From assembly GCA_015183035.1 (NCBI GenBank), contig JACZZP010000007.1, positions 930,001 to 994,000 of the forward strand: DNA of 64,000 nt, read 5' to 3'. The notes below the pieces were generated by a model. The model saw nothing but the letters and a program-made list of their open reading frames with translations. It searched no databases and had not been told where the DNA came from. Each line of letters begins with the position of its first letter. Position 1 is the stretch's first letter. This document shows positions 1 through 13,620 of the stretch, one piece after another. Made by a program: the position numbers and the translations under genes. The DNA is from Meloidogyne chitwoodi. Its lineage: Eukaryota; Nematoda; Chromadorea; Rhabditida; Meloidogynidae.

Positions 1-869
1 ATGACAAAATTGTTGTTGCATTAGTTTTATTTGAAACAATATTATCATTTAGAAACATTTAAAAAGGAAATAAAAATATTTTAATGTCAAGTAAAAAATT
101 GAATTGATTCTTTTGTGAATTTTATTCAACTTAATTGAAGTTATAAATAAATTTAGAAAACCTTCTATACACGATACCTTAAAATTTAAAATCTTAGCTC
201 AAGGTTTTCCAATTTTATGCCTGACCATTCCATCTGTTGGTCTTTCGACAATTTTTCAAAATAAAAAAACTTGAGAAAGAGAAAATGATAGAGTATAAGC
301 GGAAAAGTCAGAGGAAAAATTCAACATGTGATAAAAAAGAGAGATTTTTGTTTGGCGCACAACAAGTTTTCCTTCTCTAATTGACTTTTTTATTTTTGGC
401 GTTTTTTCACGTTGTAAAATAACTTTGGTACACAGTGCTGGTTCGAACGCAAATAAAAAATAGGTAGTAATAAGAAAATAAAAAGAATTATTTTGAGAAG
501 AATAAGCCTCTGTTTCGTCAAAAATATTCATTAGAGTGCAAAAATAATCAGAAAATATTTAAAAACAATATAGGTAATCAATGTTTCGATGAAATTAGTA
601 AGAACACTTTTACTACTCAAAATACGAAAACAATTAGAGGAAAATGAGCGAAGTGCGTTCTTTATTTTATTGATTTAAATTTATTGTCTGATTAATAAGA
701 GATTAAATATTTTAAATAAATTTATTTAAAAAATTAAAAAAATTTTTTAAAGATCAAAGTATAAAAAAAGGTAAATAAATAAAATTATCGTTTAAAGTTA
801 AAATTAGAAGACCCAAAATGCTTTGACTCTTCTTACTTTTATTTACTTAAAGGTAAATAATTTAACTAT
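1..869. other. AT-rich sequence without a supported gene
   Basis: No exon with recognisable protein similarity or consistent splice sites was seen on either strand. A 91-codon minus-strand open frame at 256-531 has no recognisable motif and is judged a chance frame. This stretch lies downstream of the U2AF gene and the partial THOC2-end duplicate. Confidence 0.5.
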
Positions 870-1290
870 CAATAAATATATTTTTAGAAAAAAAAACTAA
901 AAAAAAATTGTAACATTTTTTCAAATCCTTCAAAAATATAAAAATTAAAGCATTGCTTTTTTTAATTGCAAAATACTAAATTTAAACAAAAATTTTTTAT
1001 TTATACAACTTTTTTAAATAAAATAAAATATAAAAAAGTCATCATTTTGATTTAATCTCTAAACATTTTTATTTTCCACCTGAAAAATAGTAATTTAAAA
1101 AAATTCATTTTAATTGATTAATTTCTAAAAAGAAATTCTACTCACTTCTAATTAGTGGACGACTACGTTTGGCAGATGATGGTTGTGAAGAAGAATCTAG
1201 TTTAGGAACATATTTTTTTCCGAATTTTACGATTTTCAGGCTCATGTAATTATGTAATTTTATTCCCCTTTTTTAAGATTTAATTATTGT
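870..1290 (-). repeat. Partial duplicate of the THOC2 3' end, with internal deletion
   Basis: This segment matches about 3925-4615 over most of its length, including AT-rich non-coding sequence, the final exon of the THOC2 gene and the block that begins ATGAGTCTGAAAA in the other copy. About 300 bp present in the other copy is missing. The breakpoint lies between two copies of the direct repeat TTTAG (plus strand), so the deletion probably arose by slippage or microhomology. The duplicate lies beyond the 3' end of the U2AF gene, so the U2AF gene is bracketed by the two copies. Confidence 0.85.
1138..1245 (-). pseudogene. 35-codon chimeric frame left by the deleted THOC2-end duplicate
   Basis: The deletion in the duplicate fuses the ATGAGC... 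block to the last exon of the THOC2 tail without breaking the frame. The result is an uninterrupted 35-residue frame that starts MSLKIVKFGKKYVPK and ends in the same Ser/Arg-rich tail as the full copy ([12 protein letters not shown] then stop). There is no evidence that it is expressed. It lies about 165 bp downstream of the U2AF stop on the same strand. The most likely reading is a decayed duplicate that happens to stay open. Confidence 0.5.
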
Positions 1291-1409
1291 TCATCTCGAC
1301 ACAAATTATAGCAAGCAGTTTTATATAGCCGAAAGAAATTCAAGTGCAAAAGCGTTTATAACTTAAAGATAAAATTAATCAATAACTTTTCTTTTTCCAA
1401 AAATATTAT

Positions 1410-3416
<2,007 letters not shown>

Positions 3417-3924
3417 ATTAGCACTGGACTGCTTGAAATCAAATTAAATAACCCTAAATAATAAATTCAATAAAAAAAATTAAATGAAAATACTTAAAAT
3501 ATCTTTTATATAAAGGTAGGTGAAATATGTACACTTGAAAATAAATCAGAGCTCTTCTAACAAGATTTATCGACGGACTTAACTAATATGGCTACCGAGT
3601 TTGTGAAAATAAAAAGTCACATCGGAAAAATCTAACCGTCTGCAAATAATCGTCCAGCACCCTTTTAATTTTGATTTTAGAAAACTTCCGATTCGGAAAT
3701 ATGTAAATTCTTATAAGAAAAATTATCTTAAATGATGAAATAATTGTATTTCAAGAGGAGTCACAAATTAAAAAGAACAAACGATATAGAAGCATGAAAC
3801 TTCAATTAAACTTCAAGAAATTTAATGGAATTAATGTTTTACTTAATAGGGGGTAACTAATCGAGAGAGGGCAATTATTGTTTCAACCTATCGCTAGAGT
3901 GGGTAATTAATCGAGTAAATACGA

Positions 3925-4615
3925 TATCAATAAACATATTTTTAGAAAAAACTAAAAAAATTGTAACATTTTTTTAAATATTTACAAATCCCTCAAAAAT
4001 ATAAAAATTAAAGCATTTGCTTTTTTTAATTGCAAAATACTAAATTTAAACAAAATAATTTTTTATTTATACAACTTTTTAAATAAAATATAAAAAAGTC
4101 ATCATTTTGATTTAATCTCTTAACATTTTTATTTTCCACCTGAAAAAATAGTAATGTAAAAAAAATCATTTTTAATTGATTAATTTCTAAAAAAAATCTA
4201 CTCACTTCTAATTAGTGGACGACTACGTTTGGCAGATGATGGTTGTGAAGAAGAATCTCGTTTAGAAGAAGGGGGTGTTGGTGAAGAATTTGTTGAAGGA
4301 ATGGCTGTGGTATTATCATTATTGGAATCTTTTTCTTAATTTAGTAATTTTTAAAATTAATTATTAAAAGGCCCTTGGATAAAATAAAAAATAAAAAAAA
4401 TTTATTTCAAAACACCAACCAGGTGCATTTATTGTCTGTTTTTTTATAGTTCCATTTGTTGAAGAAATTGTTTTTGAACTACTTTGTGATTTCTGCAAAA
4501 ATAAAAATATTCTTTTAAAAAGAAATTATTGTAATGTCACTTTAGGAACATATTTTTTTCCGGATTTTACGCTTTTCAGACTCATTTAATTATGTAATTT
4601 TATTCCCCATTTCCT
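3925..4615 (-). repeat. Full-length copy of the duplicated THOC2 3' segment
   Basis: This is the source copy of the 870-1290 duplicate. It includes the last two coding exons assigned to THOC2 and the AT-rich sequence on either side. Small indels in homopolymers separate the copies, while coding stretches are nearly identical. Confidence 0.8.
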
Positions 4616-7600
4616 AAATCTTCCCTCAATTATCACCATATTTATTAAATTTGATTTATTGATATTATGTTTGTATTATATATTTAATTATTTTTCTCAT
4701 AAAAAGATTCAAGTTTTTATTTTATTAATATTATTGAAAGAAGAATATTATAATTTCTTAGAGTATTATTATTCGAATACTCTCTCCCCCTATCAAATAA
4801 AAATAAAATTTAATTTATTTACTTACAACGTTTTTAATATCAGAGAATTCACTAGTATCATAAAGTCGTTTTTTTCCTCTTTCTTTATCCCATACTTCAT
4901 TTCGTTTTTGTAAATTAATTGAATAACTTGTTGCTAAAAGATTCAAATCATTTCTAGTTCCTTTTTCACGATCACGTACAGAATTCACTTGTTTTATAAC
5001 ACTACCGTTAAGAGGATGCACAATAGGAAAATTTGGAAGAATCTTTTGGAAAAAATATAAATTAAAAAAATTAAAAAAAATAATTATACCTTCAACATAA
5101 ATGTAAGAGCATTTCTAATAAGAACATAATTTTGTTGAGAAAGCATAAAAGTTAGAGCCTGAAAAGAAAGAAAATTCTTTACATTAAAAATAAAATAAAT
5201 AAGAAATTCTGATTTTTCTAAACAAAATTCTGATTTAATAAAAAATATATTCTAAAAACCTTTGTAAGTCTAATTTGCCATTTATAACAAATAGATCTAT
5301 AAAATTCATAAGTAAAAGCATCAGCAGCAGCTTTATCATCCATATCTTTTTTTCTTATTTTTGTAATACAACCAGGGAAGCCTTCACATTCTTCGTGGAA
5401 AATAGTTTTATTAGAATGCCAATGAAGAATTAATTCCAATAAAATATTACAAAAACGGCCAAAACAGACTGTTTCACGTTCAGAAAATCCTCCAAGAATA
5501 GGAGAAACGTCAGTAAAGATCTTTTTAAAAAAATTTAAATAAAAAATTAAAAAAAACAAACTTTATCAAAGAATACAATCGTTTGAAAATCATTAGTTTT
5601 TGTAATATGTAAAGCACGAACAAATTCAGCACAATAAACAGCATCAACTTCAGAACAGATAACACGTGGGAAAATACAACATTGAAGAAATCGAAGCATT
5701 TGACTTGATTTATCTTTAATTATTAATTAAATTTAAATAAATTATAAAAAACAAACTTGGAAGTGATTTTGCAAAAAAATTTCGTTTAATATCATCATCT
5801 GAGAGAATATCCATTATTCTCGATTTGTGTTCAATTTGTCTAATTAAAAATTAAAATAAAATTTAATTTTTATAAAATTAAAAAAATAAAATACTTTTTC
5901 TTTTCTTCAGTTAATTTAAGCTCTAATCCTTTTAGTCTTTCTTCTTCTTTTGCTGTTCTTCTAAGTGTAGCAGCTCCTCCACGAATTCCTTGTTGTAAAC
6001 CATTGCTACTAATTTGTTGTAATTCTTGTAATTCTTTACGACATTTCTCAATATTTCGATCATAAGATGATTCAGGAATAATTAAATCATTAACTGATAA
6101 AATCCAAAATATTGTATGTAATCTTTAAAAAATATATATTAAAAAAATAAATTTATAAAATTAACCTATAAGTAATATCTTGCCACATTGTTTGAGGAAA
6201 TGCTTTTGCTAATTCTTCACTTAATAAATCCAAACGATTAATAAATATTTCTTTATAAATTAAGGATTTTTGTAAATCATCTAATGAAGTAACATTTTCA
6301 TTTTCTTCTTTAAATTTTTGTTTAGATAATTCATATGAAATCTAAAAAATAAATTTTAAAATATTTTTTAAAATATAAAAATACTCCAATTTCATTCATA
6401 TAAACAGGACGCATTAAACAAAACATAGCATCAACTGAAAGATGATATTCTGTTAAAAGTTCAAGACCTGAAGGTAATCTTTTTGCATATTGTTCTGGTT
6501 TAAGATTTGTACGTAAAAAATGAAAAAATTGAACAAAAGTTTCTTGACACTTTTTTAAAAATAAATAAAATTAAAATAAAAAAAAACCTGATCAAGCATT
6601 TGTGTAGCTAATTTTAATGGATATTCAGTAGAATCTCTAAAAACAATAAACTGCCTTTGTTGACCAATAAGAATACAAAGAGACTCAAAAAGTGAATCTT
6701 TTAACAAAGCATCACGAAGACGACTTATTGAACGTCGATTAAGTTTATTTATTTGTAAAGAACTTGCCTAGAAAAAATAAATATTTTAAATTAAAAAATA
6801 ATTATTTAAAAATAAACTTCGCTTCGCAATATATCTCCCCCACAAAGAGAATCCAAATTTTCTTGTGTCAAGTCAGAAGCAGATTCTATTCCAGAAATAC
6901 TTGTCACAATTTCACGAAGAACAATTAAATCCAAACTGCTAAAAAATAAAAAAAAATTTAAAAAATTTCCATACTTTTTAGAATCTTTTAATTGATTAGT
7001 TATATATTGAAGAATTCCTCCAAATTCAATATTATAACGTTTAAAAATTGCAGCAGAAAAGCTAGCCAAAGATTGTAGCCATGGTGAATATGAAATATCA
7101 AGAACTTTAAAATCTTGTTTTTCTGGAGCTGCCAAACTTTCGATAAGACAATCTGTTGAAAAATAAAATTAAAAAAACTTAAAATAAATACATGCAAGAA
7201 CATCAAATTCTAGGGAAGAAAGAAAACGAATAGAATCAACAACAGGACCAATAAAATTTTGAAATTCTTGAACTTTTCCAAGTAAATAATTCAAAGGAAT
7301 TGTTGGATATGAATGACAAAGTCTATAAATTGAATTTAAAAAAAAAAATTAAATAAAAAAATTTTAAAACTAACTTTCCCAATTGTCTACCCATTACTTT
7401 AGCAGTATCTTTACTTAATCTTTTCATTATATAGCGAGTCATTCCTAAAACTTTGCCTCGTTGAAGATTTAATTCCCAACAACGTTCAGTGTGTATTGTA
7501 CGCCAACGATGATACATTCTTTTTAATTATTTTTAATTAAAAAAATTAATTAAATAAAACCTATATCTTTCCTGATAAGAAAGTCGACCCAGAATTTGCC

Positions 7601-10172
7601 AAAGTTCTTCACAATATGCAAAATTTGAGTCAAGAAGAGAGGAGGCAGGTACAAGAACAGAATCACACAAATTCACAATAATATTTAAGTCTTTTAAATT
7701 AAAAAATAAATATAATACAATTTTCGAAAATTATTTAAAGAAAAACTAATTAAAATAAACTAACATTTTTCACGTTCAGATAAATTTTGTGCTTCTACAT
7801 CATCATAGAAAATATTAATTAAACGAATAAGTTTAATAGCAACTTCATGTCTAGCGCCAATATATGGACCTAACTGAAAGGCTATTTGACAATCATCATT
7901 AAATAAAGAATTCCAATCTTTTGTCTAAAAATTTAAAAAAACATTTATAAAATATATTTTTTAAAAGTTTTACTATTTCAGGTTGGCAAGTAAAACGTTC
8001 CCAACTTTCTTTAATTCGAAAAACAAAATTTTCTTTATAATTGGAATATTTTCTTTAAAAAAATATTTGAGATTAAAAAAATATTAAAATTTATTATTAT
8101 ACTCTTTATAAAAATTCTCAATTTTATATCCAATAATATTTGAAACAGCCATTGCAATCCTTCGACATACTCCAAAAGGATAATTTTCAGGTAAACGATC
8201 AAACAATGGTTTTGCTAAATCTAAAGCACCATGTTCGAGAAGAGCACATAATAATCCTAATTTTTGATTTGTATGAAGAATAGACTTAAAAATTAAAAAT
8301 ATAATAAAAATTAAAAAAATAATAAAAATTAAAAAAATTCTTTTTTATTATTAAAATTTAATTTTCTAATAAATACTTTTTAAAATTATAAATAAAAACA
8401 ATTCACAAAAATCTTTCAAAGTCAAAGTTTAATTTTGTTTAAAAAATTAATATTAAAAACTTAAAAAAACAAACATCATCAAATTTTGTCCCTGCCAATT
8501 TTTTGTCCTCATTTTGTTGGCATTGTACTGCTGCAGAGAATGACACTGCTGGAATTGTAGACGGCTCAGGGCCATAATCATTAGATGCCAACATTGAAGA
8601 AATTGCAAATGAATCATTAGTTGAGGCCAAAAGACTTGCCTTTAAATTATGTTTTAAATAATAAAAGAAAAAAATTTAAAAATACTCAGGTCCTAGGCGG
8701 ATTTGAACCGCCGCTGCTGGATTCAAAGTCCAACGTGCTAACCTCTACACTATAGGACCGTTAAATAAATTAATAAAAATATTGCTTAAATAGAATTTTA
8801 TCTTTTACAATTTCTTCATTTCCCAAAAATCAAAAAAATATCAAATACTAAAAAGAATGAAAGTATCTAAATTAAAATTTAATTTGTCCCGTCAGAGGTC
8901 CTATAGTGTAGAGGTTAGCACTCTGGACTTTGAATCCAGCAGCGGCGGTTCAAATCCGCCTAGGACCTATACAACTTTTTTCTAATTTTTTAAACTTAAA
9001 AACATTTAAAATCTTAAATCCTCTTTATTTTTCCTATTATTAATTTTTAAAAAACTAACTCCGCTTGAAGAAATTGTCTCTGCACGATTTGATCGAACAC
9101 GAATTAATTCTGCCAGTGATTTACAATCCTCAATTACTTCCTTCTGCGTAGGTACTGCCAAAGAAAATACTGCAAGTATATCAACAAGATTTTCTTGAGC
9201 TAGTAATGAAGAGAGGCGATAAAGAGACATTGGAGTATATTCTGCTCGCTAAAATTAAAAAATATATATATAAAAAATTACAAACCTGACAAAATATAAA
9301 TTTTAAGGCAAGAATTGAAAACAAATCTTTTTTATCAACATTAAATTCCCGAATAAGACGAACAAAACGTTCAAACTCATTTGGAGCATATTCAAAACAT
9401 TCAAATATAATATCAATAACTCGATTTGGATCCAAATTAAATTGACCTTTTTAAAAAAATTAATTAAAAAATTTTAAATTAAAAAATAATACCAATTAAA
9501 CAATCCACAGTTAAAATCATTTCATCATTTTTTGACGAAGGATGTAAAAGTTCAGTTATAAGTTTCGCGTAACCTTCACTCTCTTCTCTTAATAAATTGA
9601 ATTTTAATTGTTTATAACTGAAAAAATAAAATAATTTGATAATCTGTATTTTATTTTAAAAAATTACTAAATTCGTGTTTTGCTCTTTACAATTCTTGAC
9701 TTAGTTGCTTGATCATCCGCGCCTAAGGAATTTAATTCCAATGAAAGAACTTCGGAAGGTAACATCTTTTTTGCAAATTAATTTAAAAATATATTAAAAA
9801 AATAAAAAACCTCTTTTCCAATTTGTTCCAAAAAACGTCTAATATCCACATCATTTTCTTCTTTTCGTTTGCGTTCCTCATCAAATTCAGGCTGTAAAGC
9901 TACAAGCACATCAAAAAGTAAAGATGCATTTTTTGAAGAACCATCCTTTAATTTTTAAAGTTAAAGAAATGTTGAATTTTTAGATTAAACAGTTGGAAAG
10001 ATTCAAAATTAATTTTAAATTATACCACTAATGTCCGCAACTTTTTAATCGTTGTTTCCTTGTCAGCTTTCCGTGAAATAAATGCTCTCAAAATATCAAA
10101 CATTTTTCCAATATCTTCTCCTTCGTTTAACAATGATGTTGAAGCAATATTTGAATGAGTTGAAGAACTCAT
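4198..10172 (-). CDS. thoc-2: THO complex subunit 2 (THOC2)
   Basis: THOC2 is the large scaffold of the nuclear THO/TREX complex, which couples transcription to mRNA export. About 20 exons encode blocks that follow human THOC2 in order: [14 protein letters not shown] (about 9435), [17 protein letters not shown] (9230), [12 protein letters not shown] (about 8270), [10 protein letters not shown] and GRQLGKL (7440-7370), [18 protein letters not shown] (7090), [13 protein letters not shown] (6860) and [10 protein letters not shown] (5390). The tail is low-complexity Ser/Lys/Arg, as in other THOC2 proteins. I join the exon ending SDIKNV (about 4830) to exons at about 4493 and 4335, giving a stop at 4198. 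The proposed start is [12 protein letters not shown] at 10172, 267 bp downstream of the eIF3K stop on the same strand, so an operon is possible. The intron at about 8641-9060 holds two tRNA genes. Exact exon ends were not all checked. Confidence 0.93.
8688..8759 (-). tRNA. tRNA-Gln (TTG anticodon)
   Basis: The minus strand reads GGTCCTATAGTGTAGAGG through to CCGCCTAGGACC, giving a full cloverleaf. The acceptor stem GGTCCTA pairs with TAGGACC. The A box is TAGTGTAGAGGTTAGCAC and the B box is GGTTCAAATCC. The anticodon loop CTTTGAA gives TTG, reading Gln CAA codons. A T run lies just past the 3' end as a Pol III terminator. No intron is present. It sits in an intron of THOC2, in the same orientation as the host gene. 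Confidence 0.95.
8897..8968 (+). tRNA. tRNA-Gln (TTG anticodon), opposite strand
   Basis: This is nearly identical to the minus-strand copy at 8688-8759, differing in and beside the anticodon stem. Here the stem CTGGA/TCCAG pairs perfectly. The B box GGTTCAAATCC and acceptor stem are intact, and TTTTTT follows about 10 bases downstream. The two genes are divergent, with their 5' ends about 137 bp apart, inside one THOC2 intron. This copy is antisense to the host transcript. Confidence 0.95.
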
Positions 10173-10438
10173 TATTTTAAAATTTTATAAAACTTTAATT
10201 TTAAGAAAAAAGTTGAAAATTAATTAATTAAATATATTCAAAATAAAAATAATGTTCAAGAAAAATTCAATAAATTTTAAAAATTTATTGATACATAAAA
10301 GAACAACAAATAAAATTAAAAATCCAAAAAAAACTTTTAAACAAATTTCTTTTTTTAATCAATATAATTGGCTAATTTATCAACAAGATTGGCGAAGTAC
10401 ATCAATATATTCTAAAAAGAAAAAAGAAAATAAAAAAT

Positions 10439-11482
10439 TTAATTATAAAAAATACGTTCAAATTGAAGCTTTTCTTCAATATTTCGGCTTTTAATTGTAT
10501 CCTCATGATTTTGAATAAAATAAACATCTTCATCATCTAATTTTCTCCAACGAAAATGAGATGCATAAAAAGCAAGTTCTTTATCTAAAAATGATTTAAA
10601 AAAATATATAAGAAAAAAAACAACCATCAATATCCCCCAACAACATAACAAAATTTTGTTTGTAAATTCGTTGATAAGTGACACTAATTACTTGACAGGC
10701 ATCTAAATTTCTTTTAATTTAATTTTAATGTACTTATTGTTAAATTTTTCATAAGATTGTAAAAACAGATTTTTTGGTTAAATATTTTAAATTAATTCTT
10801 TCAAAAAAATACTAACAATTTCTAATAGCTTCTTTAAATCCTTTAATTGACTCAACAATTTGTTTAATTTCATTAGACTGAGAAAAAAGTTCATCAGTTG
10901 CCTCAATTGGTTTATTATTAAAAGAACGTCCATTCATTAAACGCCAAAACTTGACAAAATTACAAGATTCGAGTAAAGCTCCAATTGATAAAACACGACG
11001 GACTTCCTTTAAAATTTAAAAATATATTATTCCAGTCAAAAAAAAGCGAACCAAAGTATTAACTTTATCAGCTTCTAACAAATACTTTGCCAATGCAAAA
11101 TCATTTCGAGGAAAATTTGTCATTGTTTTAAGTAAAACCAAGCAAACGTATTTTTCATTATAAAGGTGCGGATTTAACTTTAAAAATATTTTAAAAATAA
11201 AAAATCATTAATTTAAAAACCTGATAAAGTTTTAAAAGAGTCATCAAAATGTCCTTGTCATATTTAGTCTCTAAAATAAAAATTTTAATGAATTAAATTC
11301 TTCAAATCTTAATATAATTCAGAATGTCTAAAATTAAATAAACCAGAAATCATCAACTGAACAACATACTCCAACTGTGCAACCTGTGTAGGATTATAAC
11401 GATTAATTCCAGTAATATCAATATGTGCACGAGCTTCTTCAAATGTTCGTCCAATAATTGGTTGTTTTATCAAATTTTCCAT
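10439..11482 (-). CDS. eif-3.K: Eukaryotic translation initiation factor 3 subunit K
   Basis: eIF3K is a small PCI-fold subunit of the eIF3 complex, which binds the 40S ribosome during translation initiation. Family motifs appear in order: GINRYNP near the N-terminus (human GIDRYNP), LLKLYQLNPHLYNEKYV (human LAVLKLYQFNP), ALLESCNFVKFWRLMN (human LLETCHFQAFWQAL), and a C-terminal DEDVYFIQNHEDTIKSRNI (human SGQIFICSQEESIKPKNI). About seven exons are implied. The start MENLIKQP at 11482 is chosen because it is the first ATG in frame and lies 178 bp past the stop of the same-strand upstream gene. The gene is about 1 kb, as expected for a protein near 220 residues. Its position between two same-strand genes suggests an operon, but no trans-splice signal was proven. 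Confidence 0.92.
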
Positions 11483-11659
11483 CGATTAAAAATATTTAGA
11501 AAATTTCCGAAAATTAATATTATAAACCAAATATTTAATGAATTTAACATAAATTTTAGGATTAAAATAAAAATAATTTTTATTAAAATAAATTAAAAAA
11601 CATTTTTAAAATAAACTATTTAAACACTAAGATAAAAAAACTAAAAAGTAGGTCTGAGA

Positions 11660-13307
11660 TTAATCTTGTAGTTTAACTCCCTCAGTTCCAGCATTGAAGG
11701 TGACAATAGGATCGACAGTAGTTGGAGCGGTCCCTTGACAGAAAAAACAGCAATTGCACGCTACACCTGAACAAATTTCTCATTTGTTGAAAATTAAACA
11801 ATAATAGAACCTTGAGAAGATGGCGAACTATTAGCATTTGCTTGATTAGTCTGTAGAAGTGTAGGATTGATTACAGCTGCTTGTGCCTATAAATTAAAAA
11901 TCGAAATTAAGATGAAAAAATCCAAGGCTTGGTCAGCGTCAGATCCAGGATAATTAATAACGAAATTTGTTTAAACAATAATTCGCAAGTCATTCATAGA
12001 CTTTAATATTTCTTAGACTCCCAAATATTATTTTAATTTATGACAGATTGTTTTCGAAAGGGTCAGTAGATACAAACTAGAACAGGAGCGGTAATGACAG
12101 CAGTAGTAATGGGAGCGGAAATAACAGAAGTGGTAGTGACAGGAGCGGTAGTAACAGTAGTGGTAGTAACAGGAGCGGTAGAAACAGCTGTAGTGACAGG
12201 AGCTGTAGAAACAGAAGCGGTAGTAACAGGAGCTCGCAAACGAAAACAGTACTCGCACATAGGAACAGGAGGAGGGTTGATATGTGCAGCAGGAACAGAA
12301 GTCGCACCACGCAAACAAGAAAAGCACCTACAAGTTCCACCTTAAAAATTTCTAATTTGTTGATGTTAAACAATAATAAAACTTCGAGAGGATGGTGAAC
12401 CACTATTTGCCAAATTATTCGGCGTATGGGTCTGTGAAAGAAGTGTAGTTTGTGCCTATAAATTAAAAATCGAAATTACAAGATAAAAATAAATCCAAGG
12501 CCTAGATCAGAGTTCAGATCCAAGAGTTACTTTCGGGATTTTTCAAAAGCAATAATTAACGTCTCATGTCTTGTAGATTTTAGTTTTTATTAGACTCCCC
12601 GGATTGTTTTCATTTATGTAAAAATTTTTTTGTTATGGACAATAAATACAAACCTGAAGCCTGCTATCAATTGCAGTGTATAAAATTGCAAACATTGCGG
12701 CCAAAAATGAGTAAATAGCAAGGATAAGTATCATGAGTGTCTCAAAGTGGATTTCTTTTATAGTGGCTTTAGATTGTGTATTTAATGAGTCAACAATTTT
12801 CTGATTAAAATCCTATAATTAATACATAATTTATATTAATAGTGAGATTACCTTGCTTACATTTTTAAGAGCTGTTGAAGAAATAATGTGATCATGAGTT
12901 GTTACAACCGGCTAAAATATAATGAATTAAAAATAATTCTTAAAATAAAATAAATATGTAATTCATAAATGAAAAGTAAACGAATGGTACATTTTTAAAT
13001 CTAACCATAGATCAAAATGTCTCATAATAAAAAAAGAACCTCGTAATGAGAGCGCACCAACAAGAAAAATACAAGCATCAATCCAAAAATGAATGCCGAG
13101 AGTAGCAGTGCCATAACTATTTTTGGTATTCTTAAATTAAATTGCATTAAAATGAAAGCAAATTAATTGGTCTTACTTGAACATTTTGTTAATAAAAAAG
13201 TCGAAATTAATAGAACAATCAACCTAAATAAATATAATATTAAAAAAATAAACATTTGAAATATGAATGTTTAAGAGAAAAATTAAAACTCTAGGCCCAA
13301 AAAACAT
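11660..13307 (-). CDS. Membrane protein with Cys-rich tail, orphan family, copy 1
   Basis: I do not recognise this family. Hydrophobic exons come first: LIVLLISTFLLTK (about 13215) and VMALLLSAFIFGLMLVFFLL (about 13110). Next comes a soluble stretch and another membrane segment, LMILILAIYSFLAAMFAIL (about 12730). After that, two similar exon pairs could each supply the C-terminus. Pair A (about 12460-12063) has NSGSPSSR, then CRCFSCLRG and a Thr/Val/Pro-rich tail with APVTT-type repeats ending VCIY. Pair B (about 11890-11660) has NANSSPSSQG, then CNCCFFCQG and ends VKLQD. Copy 2 at 43870-45370 has the same architecture and one tail. Alternative 3' ends or a fusion of two duplicated genes are both possible. 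The start at 13307 (MFFGPR) is tentative. Confidence 0.6.
12063..12320 (-). repeat. APVTT-type short-period coding repeat
   Basis: The 3' exon of pair A in the copy 1 membrane-protein gene holds tandem 15-27 bp units encoding variants of TAPVTTT. The plus strand shows the same repeat as AGGAGCGGTAGTAACAG-like units. All three frames of the minus strand stay open here, as expected for a short-period repeat, so the other frames were not called. Confidence 0.7.
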
Positions 13308-13333
13308 TAAAAATGAATTTTTACAGGAACACA

Positions 13334-13357
13334 CCCGGTTAGTCGCGGGCCGCTTAG
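13334..13357. repeat. Solo terminal-repeat fragment related to the 36961-37060 element
   Basis: The short GC-rich patch CCCGGTTAGTCGCGGGCCG stands out from very AT-rich surroundings. It closely matches the terminal repeat of the 100 bp inverted-repeat element at 36961-37060. It may be a remnant or solo end. Confidence 0.45.
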
Positions 13358-13620
13358 ACGCAAATTTTTAATATAAAGATTCTCAAATTTATAGTACTAT
13401 GTAATTAGGGTGATTCATAAAATTTTAATAAAAAATAACATTTGTTTAAAATAAAAGTTTAAACAAAATATTAAATGACTAGAAAGTAATGTAAATAATT
13501 AGGATAAATCAAAGTTGCCAGATCTGTGTATTTATAGCTTTTTGTTGATTTTAATTTTCGATTCGTATTTTTTGGAACGGAAATCGCAGGGAGTCAGTAA
13601 TGGATAAACAACACTCTTAT

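Noticed and set aside
256..531. 91-codon minus-strand open frame
   Set aside because: No motif, no splice support and biased to Phe, Ser and Leu as expected from AT-rich chance frames.
10252..10494. 80-codon plus-strand frame between THOC2 and eIF3K
   Set aside because: Lys/Asn/Ile-rich and overlaps the eIF3K 3' exon on the other strand; no recognisable domain.
12094..12345. Plus-strand frame of Val/Thr/Ala repeats
   Set aside because: It is the antisense of the APVTT repeat exon of the orphan membrane gene; short-period repeats stay open in many frames.
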